Origin: GCA-002701455 sp964342575
GTDB lineage: Bacteria; Pseudomonadota; Alphaproteobacteria; Thalassobaculales; Thalassobaculaceae
DNA length: 44,573 nt
NCBI GenBank assembly: GCA_964342575.1
Contig: CAYFGZ010000016.1
Coordinates: 1-44,573, forward strand
Reading direction: 5' to 3'
Positions 1-8,606 of this stretch are shown here, one piece after another; the stretch's first letter is position 1, and each line of letters starts with the position of its first letter. The notes under the pieces were generated by a model. It searched no databases. It was given only the letters and a program-made list of their open reading frames with translations, and was not told where the DNA came from. A program made the position numbers and the translations under genes.

Positions 1-2
1 GT

Positions 3-155
3 CTTCTTATTCCGTTATGGCCTTTTTATCTCATTATGATGTTTAGTTTTATTTTGATGGCGTTTGTTAGTTTTCTGCAAATGATCGAAGACATAATTTC
101 CTTTGTGCGTGGGGAATATCTTGAGGCGGAAATGGAAGCGACTACGGATGTTTAA
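3..155 (+). CDS. dctQ: TRAP transporter small permease, C-terminal part (DctQ family)
   Basis: The gene begins before the window. Only the last 50 codons are seen, ending with TAA at 153-155. The visible part is one hydrophobic helix (LIPLWPFYLIMMFSFILMAF) followed by an acidic tail, which is how DctQ small membrane subunits of tripartite ATP-independent periplasmic transporters end. The dctM large permease starts 33 bases downstream on the same strand, the usual order dctP-dctQ-dctM. DctQ and DctM form the inner-membrane sodium-driven part that takes carboxylates or similar anionic substrates from a periplasmic binding protein. That protein is not in the window, so the substrate is unknown. 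Identification rests mainly on the neighbour. Confidence 0.8.
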   Translation, partial: LLIPLWPFYLIMMFSFILMAFVSFLQMIEDIISFVRGEYLEAEMEATTDV

Positions 156-188
156 TATGACAGACATACGAGTGTTTGGAGGATCAGG

Positions 189-1472
189 ATGGCAATCCTA
201 GGCGCGATCTTATTTACCTTGCTCGTTGTTGGCGTACCCATTGGTATTTCACTTGCTGGGTCAACGGCTATTCTGGTGCTATTCGACGATTTTCTGCAGT
301 TTAGTACTCTGTTTGAAGCTTTCTTTAATTTCATTTCCAAGTATACCCTGATAGCTATTCCATTTTTTATTTTCGCAGGCTTCCTGATGGAGCGCACTGG
401 ATTGGTGCGCGGGCTATTTGATTTTGCCGATGCTCTGATTGGCTGGGTTCCTGGAGGTTTTGCTTATGCAACGTTAATGGCAGCAGTTCTATTTGGTGCC
501 ATTTCCGGATCCTCGACTGCTATGGCAGCAGCAATGAGCGTAATCGCCTACCCCGAGATGATTAAACGTGGGTATCCAAAATGGATGGCGGCCGGGGTGA
601 TAGCATCTGCCGGCGGTATAGCACTTTTAATCCCTCCATCGATTACTCTTATCTTATTTGGAGTTATCACCGAAATTTCTATTGTTGACTTATTCTTTGC
701 CGGTGTTGTTCCGGGGATTATGTTGGCAATTTCAGACGCAGTAATAATCGTCTCTGTTTCTGTTTTTGTCGTCAAATTACCAGCTGGAACCTTTAGTATG
801 AGAAGGGTTGGCACGACTTTTGTTGGCGCACTTCCGGCTTTATTAATGCCTGTCCTTGTGCTCGGAGGATTGTACGGTGGTGTGTTCGCCCCGACAGAAG
901 CTGGAGCGGCGGCTGCCTGTTACGCTCTTGCTTATGGGGTATTTGTAAAGGGTAAGGAGTTCCGGTCACAATTAATGCATGTAACTCGTCGAACGATGAA
1001 CCTAACGGCAATCGTTTTCTTTTTGTTAGGTTGCGTGGGCGTATTTCAATTTTTTCTCGCCAACATGGGCTGGCCACAGGAAATAGCGGCCTGGGCAGGC
1101 GGTTTGGGTTTGACAAAATACGCCTTTCTTTTTGCATTGATGGGAAGTCTGTTGGTTCTCTCGATGTGGCTAACTGGCGTTGCAATTTTAGTACTTACGG
1201 TGCCAATTTACTTTCCAGTTGCGCTATCACTGGGTGTTGACCCGATCCACCTTGGAATTCTTACGGCACTCTGTATTGAAATTGGCAGCGTTATTCCACC
1301 GGTAGGTTTAAATCTCTTCGCGGTGAGCGGTGTCACTGGTTTGCCTGTTACTCAAGTGATTCGCGGCTCTTTTCCATTTTGTATATCGGATACAATCGTC
1401 TTGATAATAGTTTTGCTTTTTCCGATATTAGCTCTTTGGCTTCCAAGTCAATTAATAACGTCGCATTTTTAA
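189..1472 (+). CDS. dctM: TRAP transporter large permease (DctM family)
   Basis: 427 residues, the normal length for DctM, almost entirely hydrophobic with about a dozen predicted membrane helices. Family landmarks are the segment GAISGSSTAMAAAMSVIAYP near residue 100, the SAGGIALLIPPSITLI stretch near residue 140, and the PPVGLNLFAVSGVTG segment near the C-terminus. It is the ion-coupled transport subunit in the inner membrane. The ATG is preceded by GGAGG about six bases upstream, which fixes the start. It is the last gene of a TRAP operon whose dctQ is cut by the window edge. No solute-binding protein follows, and the next gene runs on the opposite strand. Substrate cannot be read from the permease. 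Confidence 0.95.
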   Translation: MAILGAILFTLLVVGVPIGISLAGSTAILVLFDDFLQFSTLFEAFFNFISKYTLIAIPFFIFAGFLMERTGLVRGLFDFADALIGWVPGGFAYATLMAAVLFGAISGSSTAMAAAMSVIAYPEMIKRGYPKWMAAGVIASAGGIALLIPPSITLILFGVITEISIVDLFFAGVVPGIMLAISDAVIIVSVSVFVVKLPAGTFSMRRVGTTFVGALPALLMPVLVLGGLYGGVFAPTEAGAAAACYALAYGVFVKGKEFRSQLMHVTRRTMNLTAIVFFLLGCVGVFQFFLANMGWPQEIAAWAGGLGLTKYAFLFALMGSLLVLSMWLTGVAILVLTVPIYFPVALSLGVDPIHLGILTALCIEIGSVIPPVGLNLFAVSGVTGLPVTQVIRGSFPFCISDTIVLIIVLLFPILALWLPSQLITSHF

Positions 1473-1587
1473 GAGAACACCTCAGGTCGAATTATCTCTA
1501 GGTTACAGGTCCGGATCCAGTCGAAGGCACCATTTTTTCGAGAGTCCCCTCTATTGTTAATGGCAAACTATAGAATATTATTTCACA

Positions 1588-3267
1588 CTAATCACAACAG
1601 TCATGCTTGGTGCGGCAAAAGCAAGAAACTCGGATCGAACTGTCTGCGGTTTTCTTCGCCTGCTCAAACTCCGAGCGGATTGCAGCAAGGTTTTCTTCAT
1701 CGCCCAGCCTTTCACAGCACTCCACGTAGCCCAGCAAGCTCCATATATTTCCAGGATGTTGCGAGGGACGAACGAGTGTGTCGTCTAACCCCAAATCAGC
1801 CCGATAGACGGTCATCGCTTCATCTACATGTCCCTCTTCCAGTAGCAGTGCTCCCAAAGCATGCCTAGGCGGCATCATCCATGACCATGGCTCAGAATAA
1901 TTGAGGTTATCATAACAATCGACAGCCTCACGTAAATTAGCGAACGCCGTGTCGTAATTCTCACGCCTATATTCGAGTTCCCCAGCTAGCATCCGATCTG
2001 CTACCGCAAGAATATCTTTTGAATCATTATGAAACACAATTCTCTCAATCGGCAGTGCCGCAATAGCTTCTTTCAGCAGGCGCTGCTGCCGTAACGCTTC
2101 ATCGATATTACCTAGAACCGCGTGAGCAATTCCTTTAGCATATTGCCATATTGCAAAAGTCACGCAAAAGAGTTGGGAATCGGAAGGGAGAGGTTCATCA
2201 AGAATCTCTCGCCATTTTCCAAATCTAATTAAAACATGGGCCTTCATCCCACTGAAAGCCTCCAAATAATTGACCAAAAAAGCATGATCATTGTGCAGAT
2301 ATTCTGGATGAACTATCGACTGCATCTGTTCAGCAGCGCGGATTGCGGGTTCATACTGTCCAGCAAACATTGCCCCATAAACTTGAAAATGGATATTATG
2401 AAGAAGGTAGATATAATAAATACCCAATTCACTGTCTACTTCGAGATATTTTGTATCAGCCGCCGCCGCTTCTACATTAGATGCAATGACTTTCTCATAT
2501 TGGCCGCACAGCACGTAGATATGTGACGGCATGTGAATTAAGTGGCCTGAACCTGGAACCAAGGGACGCAGTTTGTCAGATGCTACAAGTGCCCGTTCGG
2601 GTTCCGGTGACATTTCCATAACGTGAATATAAAAGTGGAGTAAACCAGCGTGCAACGTATCACCATTTTTCTCAATACGTTCCAGTGTTTCTTCAATAAT
2701 CTCAATTGCCTCTTGGGTATCACTGCCCTCAGCGGGAATACGGTTCTGTAGATCCCACAGCTGCCAGGGCGTCCGGACCATAAGTGCCTCTGCCGTCAAG
2801 GCGCAAACATCGTAGTCAGCAGAGAACTGAAGGTATACACGACGCATCGCATCTGCATAATCATTGTCCCAACCTTTGAGCACCTCCAAATCATCCGTTT
2901 CTCTTGCCTGAAATCTCCGCACAAGAGCACCACAGAGCGCTTTCTCCACCTTTGAGGCCACTCCAGATGAAGCCAGTACAAGTGCTCGTTGTGAGTTTTC
3001 ATAGCCGACACTGATCGCCATTGGACGGCCTGTAGGCGACATCTTATCCCATGGTATGTTGTAGTACGGACCTGTCGCATACGCTATTCCCCAATAAGCC
3101 ATTGCACAATCGGGATCCAACTGAACCACCTTATTGAAGCATCTTAGTGCTTCCTTATGGTGGAATGCATAACACCAATTTAGCCCACGATTGAACCAAA
3201 TTGCCGCTTCCCTAGAATTTGTTGTAACTTCGCGCTTGTATGGGCCAGTGTTAAAATAGGATTCCAT
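1588..3267 (-). CDS. Tetratricopeptide-repeat protein of unknown function
   Basis: 559 residues. The N-terminus holds a clear TPR pair, about residues 21-66, with the pattern of a small residue at position 8 and a DPDCAMAYWGIAYA turn (AAIWFNRGLNWCYAFHHKEAL, then CFNKVVQLDPDCAMAYWGI). Further helical hairpins continue to the C-terminus, including a HMPSHIYVLCGQYEKVIASN segment. There is no signal peptide or membrane helix, so it is probably cytosolic. The ATG at 3267 has AAGGAC eight bases upstream. Proteins of this size and pattern are common in Proteobacteria, but I know of no assigned function. The gene stands alone, convergent with dctM and divergent from the panE-like gene. A binding or scaffold role is only inferred from the repeats. 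Confidence 0.75.
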   Translation of the reverse strand: MESYFNTGPYKREVTTNSREAAIWFNRGLNWCYAFHHKEALRCFNKVVQLDPDCAMAYWGIAYATGPYYNIPWDKMSPTGRPMAISVGYENSQRALVLASSGVASKVEKALCGALVRRFQARETDDLEVLKGWDNDYADAMRRVYLQFSADYDVCALTAEALMVRTPWQLWDLQNRIPAEGSDTQEAIEIIEETLERIEKNGDTLHAGLLHFYIHVMEMSPEPERALVASDKLRPLVPGSGHLIHMPSHIYVLCGQYEKVIASNVEAAAADTKYLEVDSELGIYYIYLLHNIHFQVYGAMFAGQYEPAIRAAEQMQSIVHPEYLHNDHAFLVNYLEAFSGMKAHVLIRFGKWREILDEPLPSDSQLFCVTFAIWQYAKGIAHAVLGNIDEALRQQRLLKEAIAALPIERIVFHNDSKDILAVADRMLAGELEYRRENYDTAFANLREAVDCYDNLNYSEPWSWMMPPRHALGALLLEEGHVDEAMTVYRADLGLDDTLVRPSQHPGNIWSLLGYVECCERLGDEENLAAIRSEFEQAKKTADSSIRVSCFCRTKHDCCD

Positions 3268-3519
3268 AGTAAGTCCTTTTTAAATTTTGTCGGACAAACG
3301 ACTCTATCCTGAATTAACTAAAAAAAAAGAGCATGGCAATGCTAGCTAGCTTATTAATTATTGTAGCACGCTCATTAAATCATGTTGAAGTTAGATGGAA
3401 CTTTTTCCTGTGTGTGTTTAAATAGTAGAAAACACCAAAGTCGGAACAAGCGTTTGGAGTCAGCGATAATCATCAGTTCGGTGTGTTTGATAGTCTAAGA
3501 TTTAGATAGGAGACGAAAA

Positions 3520-4539
3520 GTGCCTAATGAAAAAAATAAACACAAAGTAGCTATTTATGGTGCGGGTGCCATTGGAGGACACCTTGGAGCAATGATGAGT
3601 AAAGCAGGTTTTGATGTTAGTTTAATTGCTCGAGGAGACCATCTTAAAGCTATTCACCAAAAGGGCTTAAAATTGATTACCCAGGACCAGGAGTTTGTTA
3701 CTCACCCGCGTGTTACCGATGATCCGTCTACGTTGGAGCCGCAGGATTACGTAGTAATATCACTTAAATCTTATCAAGCACCGGGTGTAGTCGAACAAAT
3801 GCAACCACTACTAGGTCCCAAAACTACAGTCGCTACAGCAATGAACGGTATCCCGTGGTGGTATTTTTATAAACTTCGGGGGAAATGGGAAAACCACAGG
3901 ATTAGTTCAGTTGACCCAGACGGCACGCAATGGGAGGGGATTGGCGCTGAACGAGCAATTGGTTGTATCACCTACGTGGCCAGTGAAGTTACAGAACCCG
4001 GCATAGTAAAAACAGCGAGTCCTAGTTATCAGTACCAAATTGGCGAGCCAGATGGGTCTAAGTCAGAACGTTGCAAACAATTTCAAGCTATGGTAACTGC
4101 AGCTGGAATACATTGCGATATCAGGCCGGATATTAGAAGAGATATCTGGATAAAAGTTATGGGAAATGTGGCTTATAATCCGACCAGCGCCCTAACGACT
4201 GCTCATACCGGGGCTATGCTCGATGATCCTTCAATGGAACAAGTATTGCGTAAACTAATGGCTGAGGTCCTAGCTGTTGGAAAGGCATTGGGGGCCAACC
4301 CAGAAGACCGCATTGACGCCAGATTGAATACGACACGCCAACGGGCTGCTTCTCATAAAACTTCTATGCTGCAAGATTTGGAACGCGGTAGGCCTATGGA
4401 AATAATGCCAATTGTCGGCGCTACCGCGGAGCTTGCTAAACTAGTTAATATAAACACCCCTACTATTGATACAGTGTTAGCATTAGTTAAATTAAGAGCA
4501 AAAATGACGGGTCAACTGCCGAGCATTGGGAAAAATTAG
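3520..4539 (+). CDS. Ketopantoate reductase family protein (PanE/ApbA)
   Basis: 339 residues. The N-terminal Rossmann fold starts with GAGAIG at residues 14-19, followed by LIARGDH. The C-terminal helical domain carries the family lysine in DIWIKVMGNVAYNP (K212), the MNG motif (N109) and RGRPMEIM with the conserved Glu. Known family members reduce 2-dehydropantoate to pantoate with NADPH in pantothenate synthesis. This one is longer than E. coli PanE (303) and has an insert around residues 113-140. It is not near other pan genes, so a different 2-keto acid substrate is possible. The start is GTG, supported by AGGAG seven bases upstream. No gene symbol is given because the substrate is uncertain. 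Confidence 0.85.
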   Translation: MPNEKNKHKVAIYGAGAIGGHLGAMMSKAGFDVSLIARGDHLKAIHQKGLKLITQDQEFVTHPRVTDDPSTLEPQDYVVISLKSYQAPGVVEQMQPLLGPKTTVATAMNGIPWWYFYKLRGKWENHRISSVDPDGTQWEGIGAERAIGCITYVASEVTEPGIVKTASPSYQYQIGEPDGSKSERCKQFQAMVTAAGIHCDIRPDIRRDIWIKVMGNVAYNPTSALTTAHTGAMLDDPSMEQVLRKLMAEVLAVGKALGANPEDRIDARLNTTRQRAASHKTSMLQDLERGRPMEIMPIVGATAELAKLVNINTPTIDTVLALVKLRAKMTGQLPSIGKN

Positions 4540-4586
4540 TCAAATTCTAGCTGGCATTTTTTCACGCGGGTTAGGAAAATAGTATC

Positions 4587-5216
4587 TTATAATTTCGTAC
4601 TTGTTCGCTGAGTAACCGAATCATACCACCTTCTAGCATGCTCTGCATTTTCTGGGAGCTCTAGCTTTAGCCAGCTCGCAAAATCAACTACCACCAAAAG
4701 ATCTATATCCGCTACAGAAAATTGGTCACCCACTAGATATTGGCGTTCACCAATCATAGAGTCCACCCCGTCTAAAAACCGCTGTACCCTTAATTTTCCT
4801 CTTTCAGCTAAATCTCGAATTTGTTCGTAATCATAGGGCCCTGTTAGAGCTCTTCCGGTCATGCGGGCTGCCGAATTTCTCAACGCTTCGGACATAGCCA
4901 TTAATCCTTCCATCTCTATACGCCATTGTAAGTCAGCTATTATTCCTTTCTCTTCAGCTGTTTTTCCCATCAACGGCACTTTCGGATACATCGCTTCCAG
5001 ATAATGCCTTATGCCAGCCGTGCTCGTTAACTTAGTCCCATCATCTAAAACCAAAACTGGCACAGTACAATTTGGATTAATCGCTCTGAATTCAGGTGTT
5101 AACTGTTCTCCGTTTTTTAAATCGACCTCAACAGTTTCTACACTTAATTTTTTTTCAGCTATAAAAATTCTCACACGGCGTGGCGATGGAGCGGTTTTGC
5201 AATCATAAAATTTCAT
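4587..5216 (-). CDS. Glutathione S-transferase family protein
   Basis: 209 residues. The N-terminal thioredoxin-like domain (about 1-80) has the order KFYDCKTAPSPRRVRIFIAE, then the cis-proline segment CTVPVLVLDDG and the glutathione-binding STAGIRHYLE (the usual position of ES-x-AI-x-x-YL). The C-terminal all-helical domain contains YLVGDQFSVADIDLLV, the N-capping-box region of GSTs. These are cytosolic enzymes that conjugate or reduce electrophiles with glutathione; the substrate is not evident. The reading frame opens with TTG directly before ATG, and I take the ATG. It is convergent with the panE-like gene and followed upstream by an alpha/beta hydrolase on the same strand, 117 bases away. 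Confidence 0.9.
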   Translation of the reverse strand: MKFYDCKTAPSPRRVRIFIAEKKLSVETVEVDLKNGEQLTPEFRAINPNCTVPVLVLDDGTKLTSTAGIRHYLEAMYPKVPLMGKTAEEKGIIADLQWRIEMEGLMAMSEALRNSAARMTGRALTGPYDYEQIRDLAERGKLRVQRFLDGVDSMIGERQYLVGDQFSVADIDLLVVVDFASWLKLELPENAEHARRWYDSVTQRTSTKL

Positions 5217-5333
5217 CAATCATATCCGTTCTGTTGCTATTGGTATTAGATATCATTCTTTGACACCTCAAAAAAAATCGAATTTGGTCGATATCGCGGA
5301 GTTTTTTTATTTTAATATAACTTTGAATACTTT

Positions 5334-6122
5334 TTAACTTGTTTCAATCGCACTTATTACGATACTAGCAAAATCATCTGGAGCTTCAATAGGAGCACCG
5401 TGAGCTAAACCTTTCATAACGATCACTTTTGATTTTTTAAGGTTTTCTGCCATCGCGTAGGCCATCGACGTGGTAGAGTTAACGTCGTTCTCGCCAGTCA
5501 CAACGCATGTCGGGCATTTTATATTTTCCAATAAATCAGATAACGCTTCATCTGCTGTAGCAAATAGACGATATGCCTTAAGATAATTGAGAGGTTTGTT
5601 CCGCAAAAGTGTTTTACGTATGCCATCTAAAACCCATCCATTTTCCGCAATGAAATGACTTGTAAACCAACGAGCTATAGCTGGTTCGATCATTGCCACC
5701 ATTCCCATTTCACTAACTTGCTCGAGCCTCTCCAGGGCAGCCTTTCTTTGCGTTTTACTTCTTTTGTAAATCGCGTTAGACAATATTAGGTTGTTAATCA
5801 CGTTAGGGTGATCTAACGCGAACTGTTGGGCAACCATCGCTCCCATGGAAAATCCCACTAGAGTTGGCTTCTGGGGATTAAAACTACCGATAAGGTCCAA
5901 CAGATTTTCAGAAAACACTTTTAGGTTTACGTCGCCAGGAGGCATATTTGATGTTCCATGACCTAGTAAATCGCAGGCCACACATTGATACCTATTTTCT
6001 AATTTATACATAAGTGGAAGCCACATCTGTCGATCTAAACCAACGCCGTGAATAAAGACTACTGGATGCCCTTTGCCTAAGACTGTAATATTTTCATCAA
6101 GCAAAACACTACCAACTTTCAA
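5334..6122 (-). CDS. Alpha/beta hydrolase (3-oxoadipate enol-lactonase / BioH-like)
   Basis: 262 residues, one alpha/beta-hydrolase domain. The oxyanion segment HGVGLD lies near residue 25. The nucleophile elbow is GFSMGA (Ser92), the acid is probably the Asp in TGENDVN, and the histidine is in GLAHGAP near the C-terminus. The cap region is short, as in PcaD-like lactonases and esterases. The only usable start is TTG at 6122: an in-frame stop lies upstream and no ATG occurs until well into the domain. It has no clear ribosome site. The gene is divergent from a second hydrolase of the same fold (6374), sharing 39% or less by eye, so the two are not recent duplicates. Substrate unknown. Confidence 0.85.
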   Translation of the reverse strand: MKVGSVLLDENITVLGKGHPVVFIHGVGLDRQMWLPLMYKLENRYQCVACDLLGHGTSNMPPGDVNLKVFSENLLDLIGSFNPQKPTLVGFSMGAMVAQQFALDHPNVINNLILSNAIYKRSKTQRKAALERLEQVSEMGMVAMIEPAIARWFTSHFIAENGWVLDGIRKTLLRNKPLNYLKAYRLFATADEALSDLLENIKCPTCVVTGENDVNSTTSMAYAMAENLKKSKVIVMKGLAHGAPIEAPDDFASIVISAIETS

Positions 6123-6190
6123 ATATTTAGAAGATAATCATTAACTATATAAAAAATTTCGGGAAGATTTATAAAGTACATCACTTTTTT

Positions 6191-6220
6191 TTGACAAAAA
6201 ATTTGGGACGATCTTATTTA
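6191..6220 (+). promoter_or_regulatory. Sigma-70-type promoter
   Basis: A perfect -35 box TTGACA (6191-6196) is followed after 18 bases by TATTTA (6215-6220); a 17-base alternative is TTATTT. Transcription would start near 6227, just before a 46-codon reading frame and the hydrolase at 6374. This is the best promoter match I found by eye in the window. It is a sequence match only. Confidence 0.55.
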
Positions 6221-6230
6221 ATGCTTCAAT

Positions 6231-6371
6231 ATGCTCTTCACAAGACAGGTGCTGCAAAACGTGACCCATGAATTTGAAAATGCCCTAATGACTCTGCATA
6301 CTATGCTCGCCGAAAAACCTGTAGGCAAGACTTTCCTGCAGTATGCAAATGTAGCCAGAGAAGACCAGTAA
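6231..6371 (+). CDS. Possible 46-aa short protein or gene remnant
   Basis: An ATG frame of 46 codons starts about four bases after the predicted transcription start and ends with TAA only two bases before the ATG of the next hydrolase, a spacing that would allow translational coupling. There is no good ribosome site, and an in-frame stop at 6219 blocks extension. The protein, with FENALMTLHTMLAEKPVGKT in the middle, resembles by eye the very C-terminus of medium-chain zinc-type or curcumin-reductase-like oxidoreductases (pattern FEN..AL..ML..K..GK). It could therefore be the tail of a deleted dehydrogenase gene, a leader peptide, or a chance frame. Low confidence. Confidence 0.3.
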   Translation: MLFTRQVLQNVTHEFENALMTLHTMLAEKPVGKTFLQYANVAREDQ

Positions 6372-6373
6372 CA

Positions 6374-7168
6374 ATGAAGACCATTAGCGTGCATGGTATA
6401 GAAACAGCTTATAAATGGGACGGCTTAGATGACGCACCCATCGTAATGATGGCACATGCAATGGGCACTAGCCATCGCATTTGGGATCAGCAAATATCTA
6501 TATTAGAAAACAAATATAAAATACTTCGCTATGATTGGCGCGGGCATGGCGCTACAAGCGCTCCAGTAGGCCCATACACTTTGGATGAATTTGTCGAAGA
6601 TGCTGTGGGAACGATGGATGCTTTAGGTATCAAGAATGTTCATTGGATTGGCATTTCAACTGGGGGCATGATCGGACAGGGGTTGGCTATAAAATATCCA
6701 AAAAAAATAGCATCCTTAACTCTATGTAATACAACATCTCAGAGCAATTCATGGTATCGGAATTGGGTCAAAGAACGGCAAGCAGTGGTGAAGGAGCATG
6801 GCATGTTAGCTGTTTGGGAGATGACAAAAACTCTCTGGTTCAACGATGCGTTCATTAAGATGGAAAATATAGATTACTGTGAAATTCGTGACGTTTTCAT
6901 AAAAACCCCGATAGAAGGTTATTTGGGTGGCACATCCGCCGTTGCTGATCTTGCCTATAGGGACTCGTTACACCTGATTGAAGCGCCCACACAGATTATT
7001 GCGGCTGGCGCAGATCCGGCTACTCCTATCAGACGGTCAGAAGAAATTCACCAACGTATTCCCCACTCGAAACTTTTTGTAATCGACGGCCAGCGACATT
7101 TTTCAAATATCGAAGCACCCAAGAAATTTAATAGGATCCTTGCCCAGGGTTTGGACGCGATGATTTAA
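6374..7168 (+). CDS. Alpha/beta hydrolase (PcaD-like)
   Basis: 264 residues. The motifs are the oxyanion region AHAMGTSHRIWD (about 27-38), YDWRGHGAT (53-61), the nucleophile elbow GISTGG with Ser95, and the histidine in GQRHFSNIEAPKKF near the end. The order and the AHAMGTS/WRGHG pattern match 3-oxoadipate enol-lactonase and related haloperoxidase-like hydrolases. The rest of a beta-ketoadipate pathway (pcaB, pcaC, pcaGH) is not nearby, so that reaction cannot be assigned. ATG start. The last four bases overlap the end of the convergent aminotransferase gene. It is probably transcribed from the promoter at 6191-6220. Confidence 0.87.
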   Translation: MKTISVHGIETAYKWDGLDDAPIVMMAHAMGTSHRIWDQQISILENKYKILRYDWRGHGATSAPVGPYTLDEFVEDAVGTMDALGIKNVHWIGISTGGMIGQGLAIKYPKKIASLTLCNTTSQSNSWYRNWVKERQAVVKEHGMLAVWEMTKTLWFNDAFIKMENIDYCEIRDVFIKTPIEGYLGGTSAVADLAYRDSLHLIEAPTQIIAAGADPATPIRRSEEIHQRIPHSKLFVIDGQRHFSNIEAPKKFNRILAQGLDAMI

Positions 7169-8538
7169 AGATTTTTAATTTCTTTCCATGTTTCATCTAG
7201 CGCTCGAATAAAACGATCTCCCATCTCATCAATATCATCTTTAGTTATAATGAGAGGCGGAGCGAATACCAGACGATCACCTACAACTCGCGGGATCAAA
7301 CCATGTTTGAGTGCATTTTCATGAAATCTGGAAGCTACATTCAAATCCTTTTCGAAGGGGATACGTGCAGCGCCGTCCCTCATCAGTTCTATTCCACATA
7401 TTAATCCAACGCCTCGTATATTACCGACTAAAGGATGATCTTCTACCTCATTTATTTTTTTCAAAAAATAAGGCGATACTGATTCAACAAGATTAACTAA
7501 TTTCATCTCGTCATATATCTTTAAAACCTCGAGAGCCACAGCCGAAGTAACTGGGTGACCTGCATATGTATATCCATGAGCAAAGGCTCCTAATTTTGAA
7601 CTTTGTCGGACCATGACGCTGTATATTTTTTCATTAATAAAAAGGGCTGAAATTGGCTGCATGGCGGCTGATAGAGCTTTAGCGGAAGTAATCATATCAG
7701 GCACCAATTCAAAAGTTTGAGACCCCCACATTTTTCCTGTTCGTCCGAAACCGCAAATGACTTCATCAGCCACAAACAAAATTTCATATTTCTTCAAAAC
7801 CGCTTGAATTTTGTGAAAGTAGTTTTGCGGAGGTATTATAGCTCCTCCTGCTCCCATTACGGGCTCCGCGAAAAATGCACCTATCGTTTCGGGTCCTTCG
7901 GCTAAGATCAGTTTTTCTAGGGATTCTGACATTCTACTGGAGTATTCTTCTTCCGTCTCACCCTCTAAATGGTTACGGTAAAAGTGAGGAAATTCAGTAT
8001 GCAAAAAACGTTCAAGCGGAAGTCCAAAATCTGCATGCATATCATCTTTACCTGATAAACTAACAGCGGCAGCGGTACTACCGTGGTAGCCCATTTTACG
8101 CCCAATGATCTTACATTTTTCAGGCTTCCCAATTGCATGATGATAGTACCAAACGAGCTTTATAGCGGTATCATTGGCCTCTGAACCTGAGCACTGAAAT
8201 AATATTTTTGACATTGGAACTGGCGCTATCGACAGGAGTTTTTCAGCTAAGTTTATATTTGGCTCATTTGACCGATGCCTATACGAATGATAGTACCCAA
8301 GCTTGCACATTTGTTCATAAGCAACGCGTGCTAACCGTTCAACGCCAAAACCAAGCGAAGCACACCACAGGCCCGCCACACTCTCAATGTAGTCCTTCCC
8401 ACTATCGTCAAATATTTTAACACCTTGGCCATGCGTAACTAACATAGGGCCTATTTCCTGATGCTTTTCCAAATTTGTCTGCGGGTGCACAATGGATTTT
8501 ACATCCCGGGCATGAATGGAATTGGGGATCATATTCAT
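7165..8538 (-). CDS. Class III PLP-dependent aminotransferase (omega-transaminase type)
   Basis: 457 residues, typical for the family. It has the phosphate-binding segment CSGSEANDTAIK (about 116-127), the cofactor aspartate in VADEVICGFGRTGKMWG (Asp258), and the Schiff-base lysine in SAKALSAAMQP (Lys287). The N-terminal ESVAGLWCASLGFG pattern is that of omega-amino-acid:pyruvate or putrescine/spermidine-type aminotransferases. These are cytosolic enzymes moving the amino group from an omega- or beta-amine to pyruvate. The ATG at 8538 has GGAGAA with good spacing upstream. It is followed at 68 bases on the same strand by the SIS-domain gene reading toward it. Exact amine donor unknown. Confidence 0.93.
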   Translation of the reverse strand: MNMIPNSIHARDVKSIVHPQTNLEKHQEIGPMLVTHGQGVKIFDDSGKDYIESVAGLWCASLGFGVERLARVAYEQMCKLGYYHSYRHRSNEPNINLAEKLLSIAPVPMSKILFQCSGSEANDTAIKLVWYYHHAIGKPEKCKIIGRKMGYHGSTAAAVSLSGKDDMHADFGLPLERFLHTEFPHFYRNHLEGETEEEYSSRMSESLEKLILAEGPETIGAFFAEPVMGAGGAIIPPQNYFHKIQAVLKKYEILFVADEVICGFGRTGKMWGSQTFELVPDMITSAKALSAAMQPISALFINEKIYSVMVRQSSKLGAFAHGYTYAGHPVTSAVALEVLKIYDEMKLVNLVESVSPYFLKKINEVEDHPLVGNIRGVGLICGIELMRDGAARIPFEKDLNVASRFHENALKHGLIPRVVGDRLVFAPPLIITKDDIDEMGDRFIRALDETWKEIKNL

Positions 8539-8606
8539 TTATTTTCTCCAAACGTTAAGGACGTTGTCCAGCTTTCTTTTTCATCATAATCTGGTATTTT
8601 AGACTT

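Noticed and set aside
2236..2526. Plus-strand open frame of 96 codons
   Set aside because: It lies wholly inside the TPR gene on the other strand and has no recognisable domain.
5277..5292. ATCGA/TCGAT hairpin near a T-run between GST and hydrolase genes
   Set aside because: Only five AT-rich pairs, with the T-run too far from the stem to be a convincing terminator.
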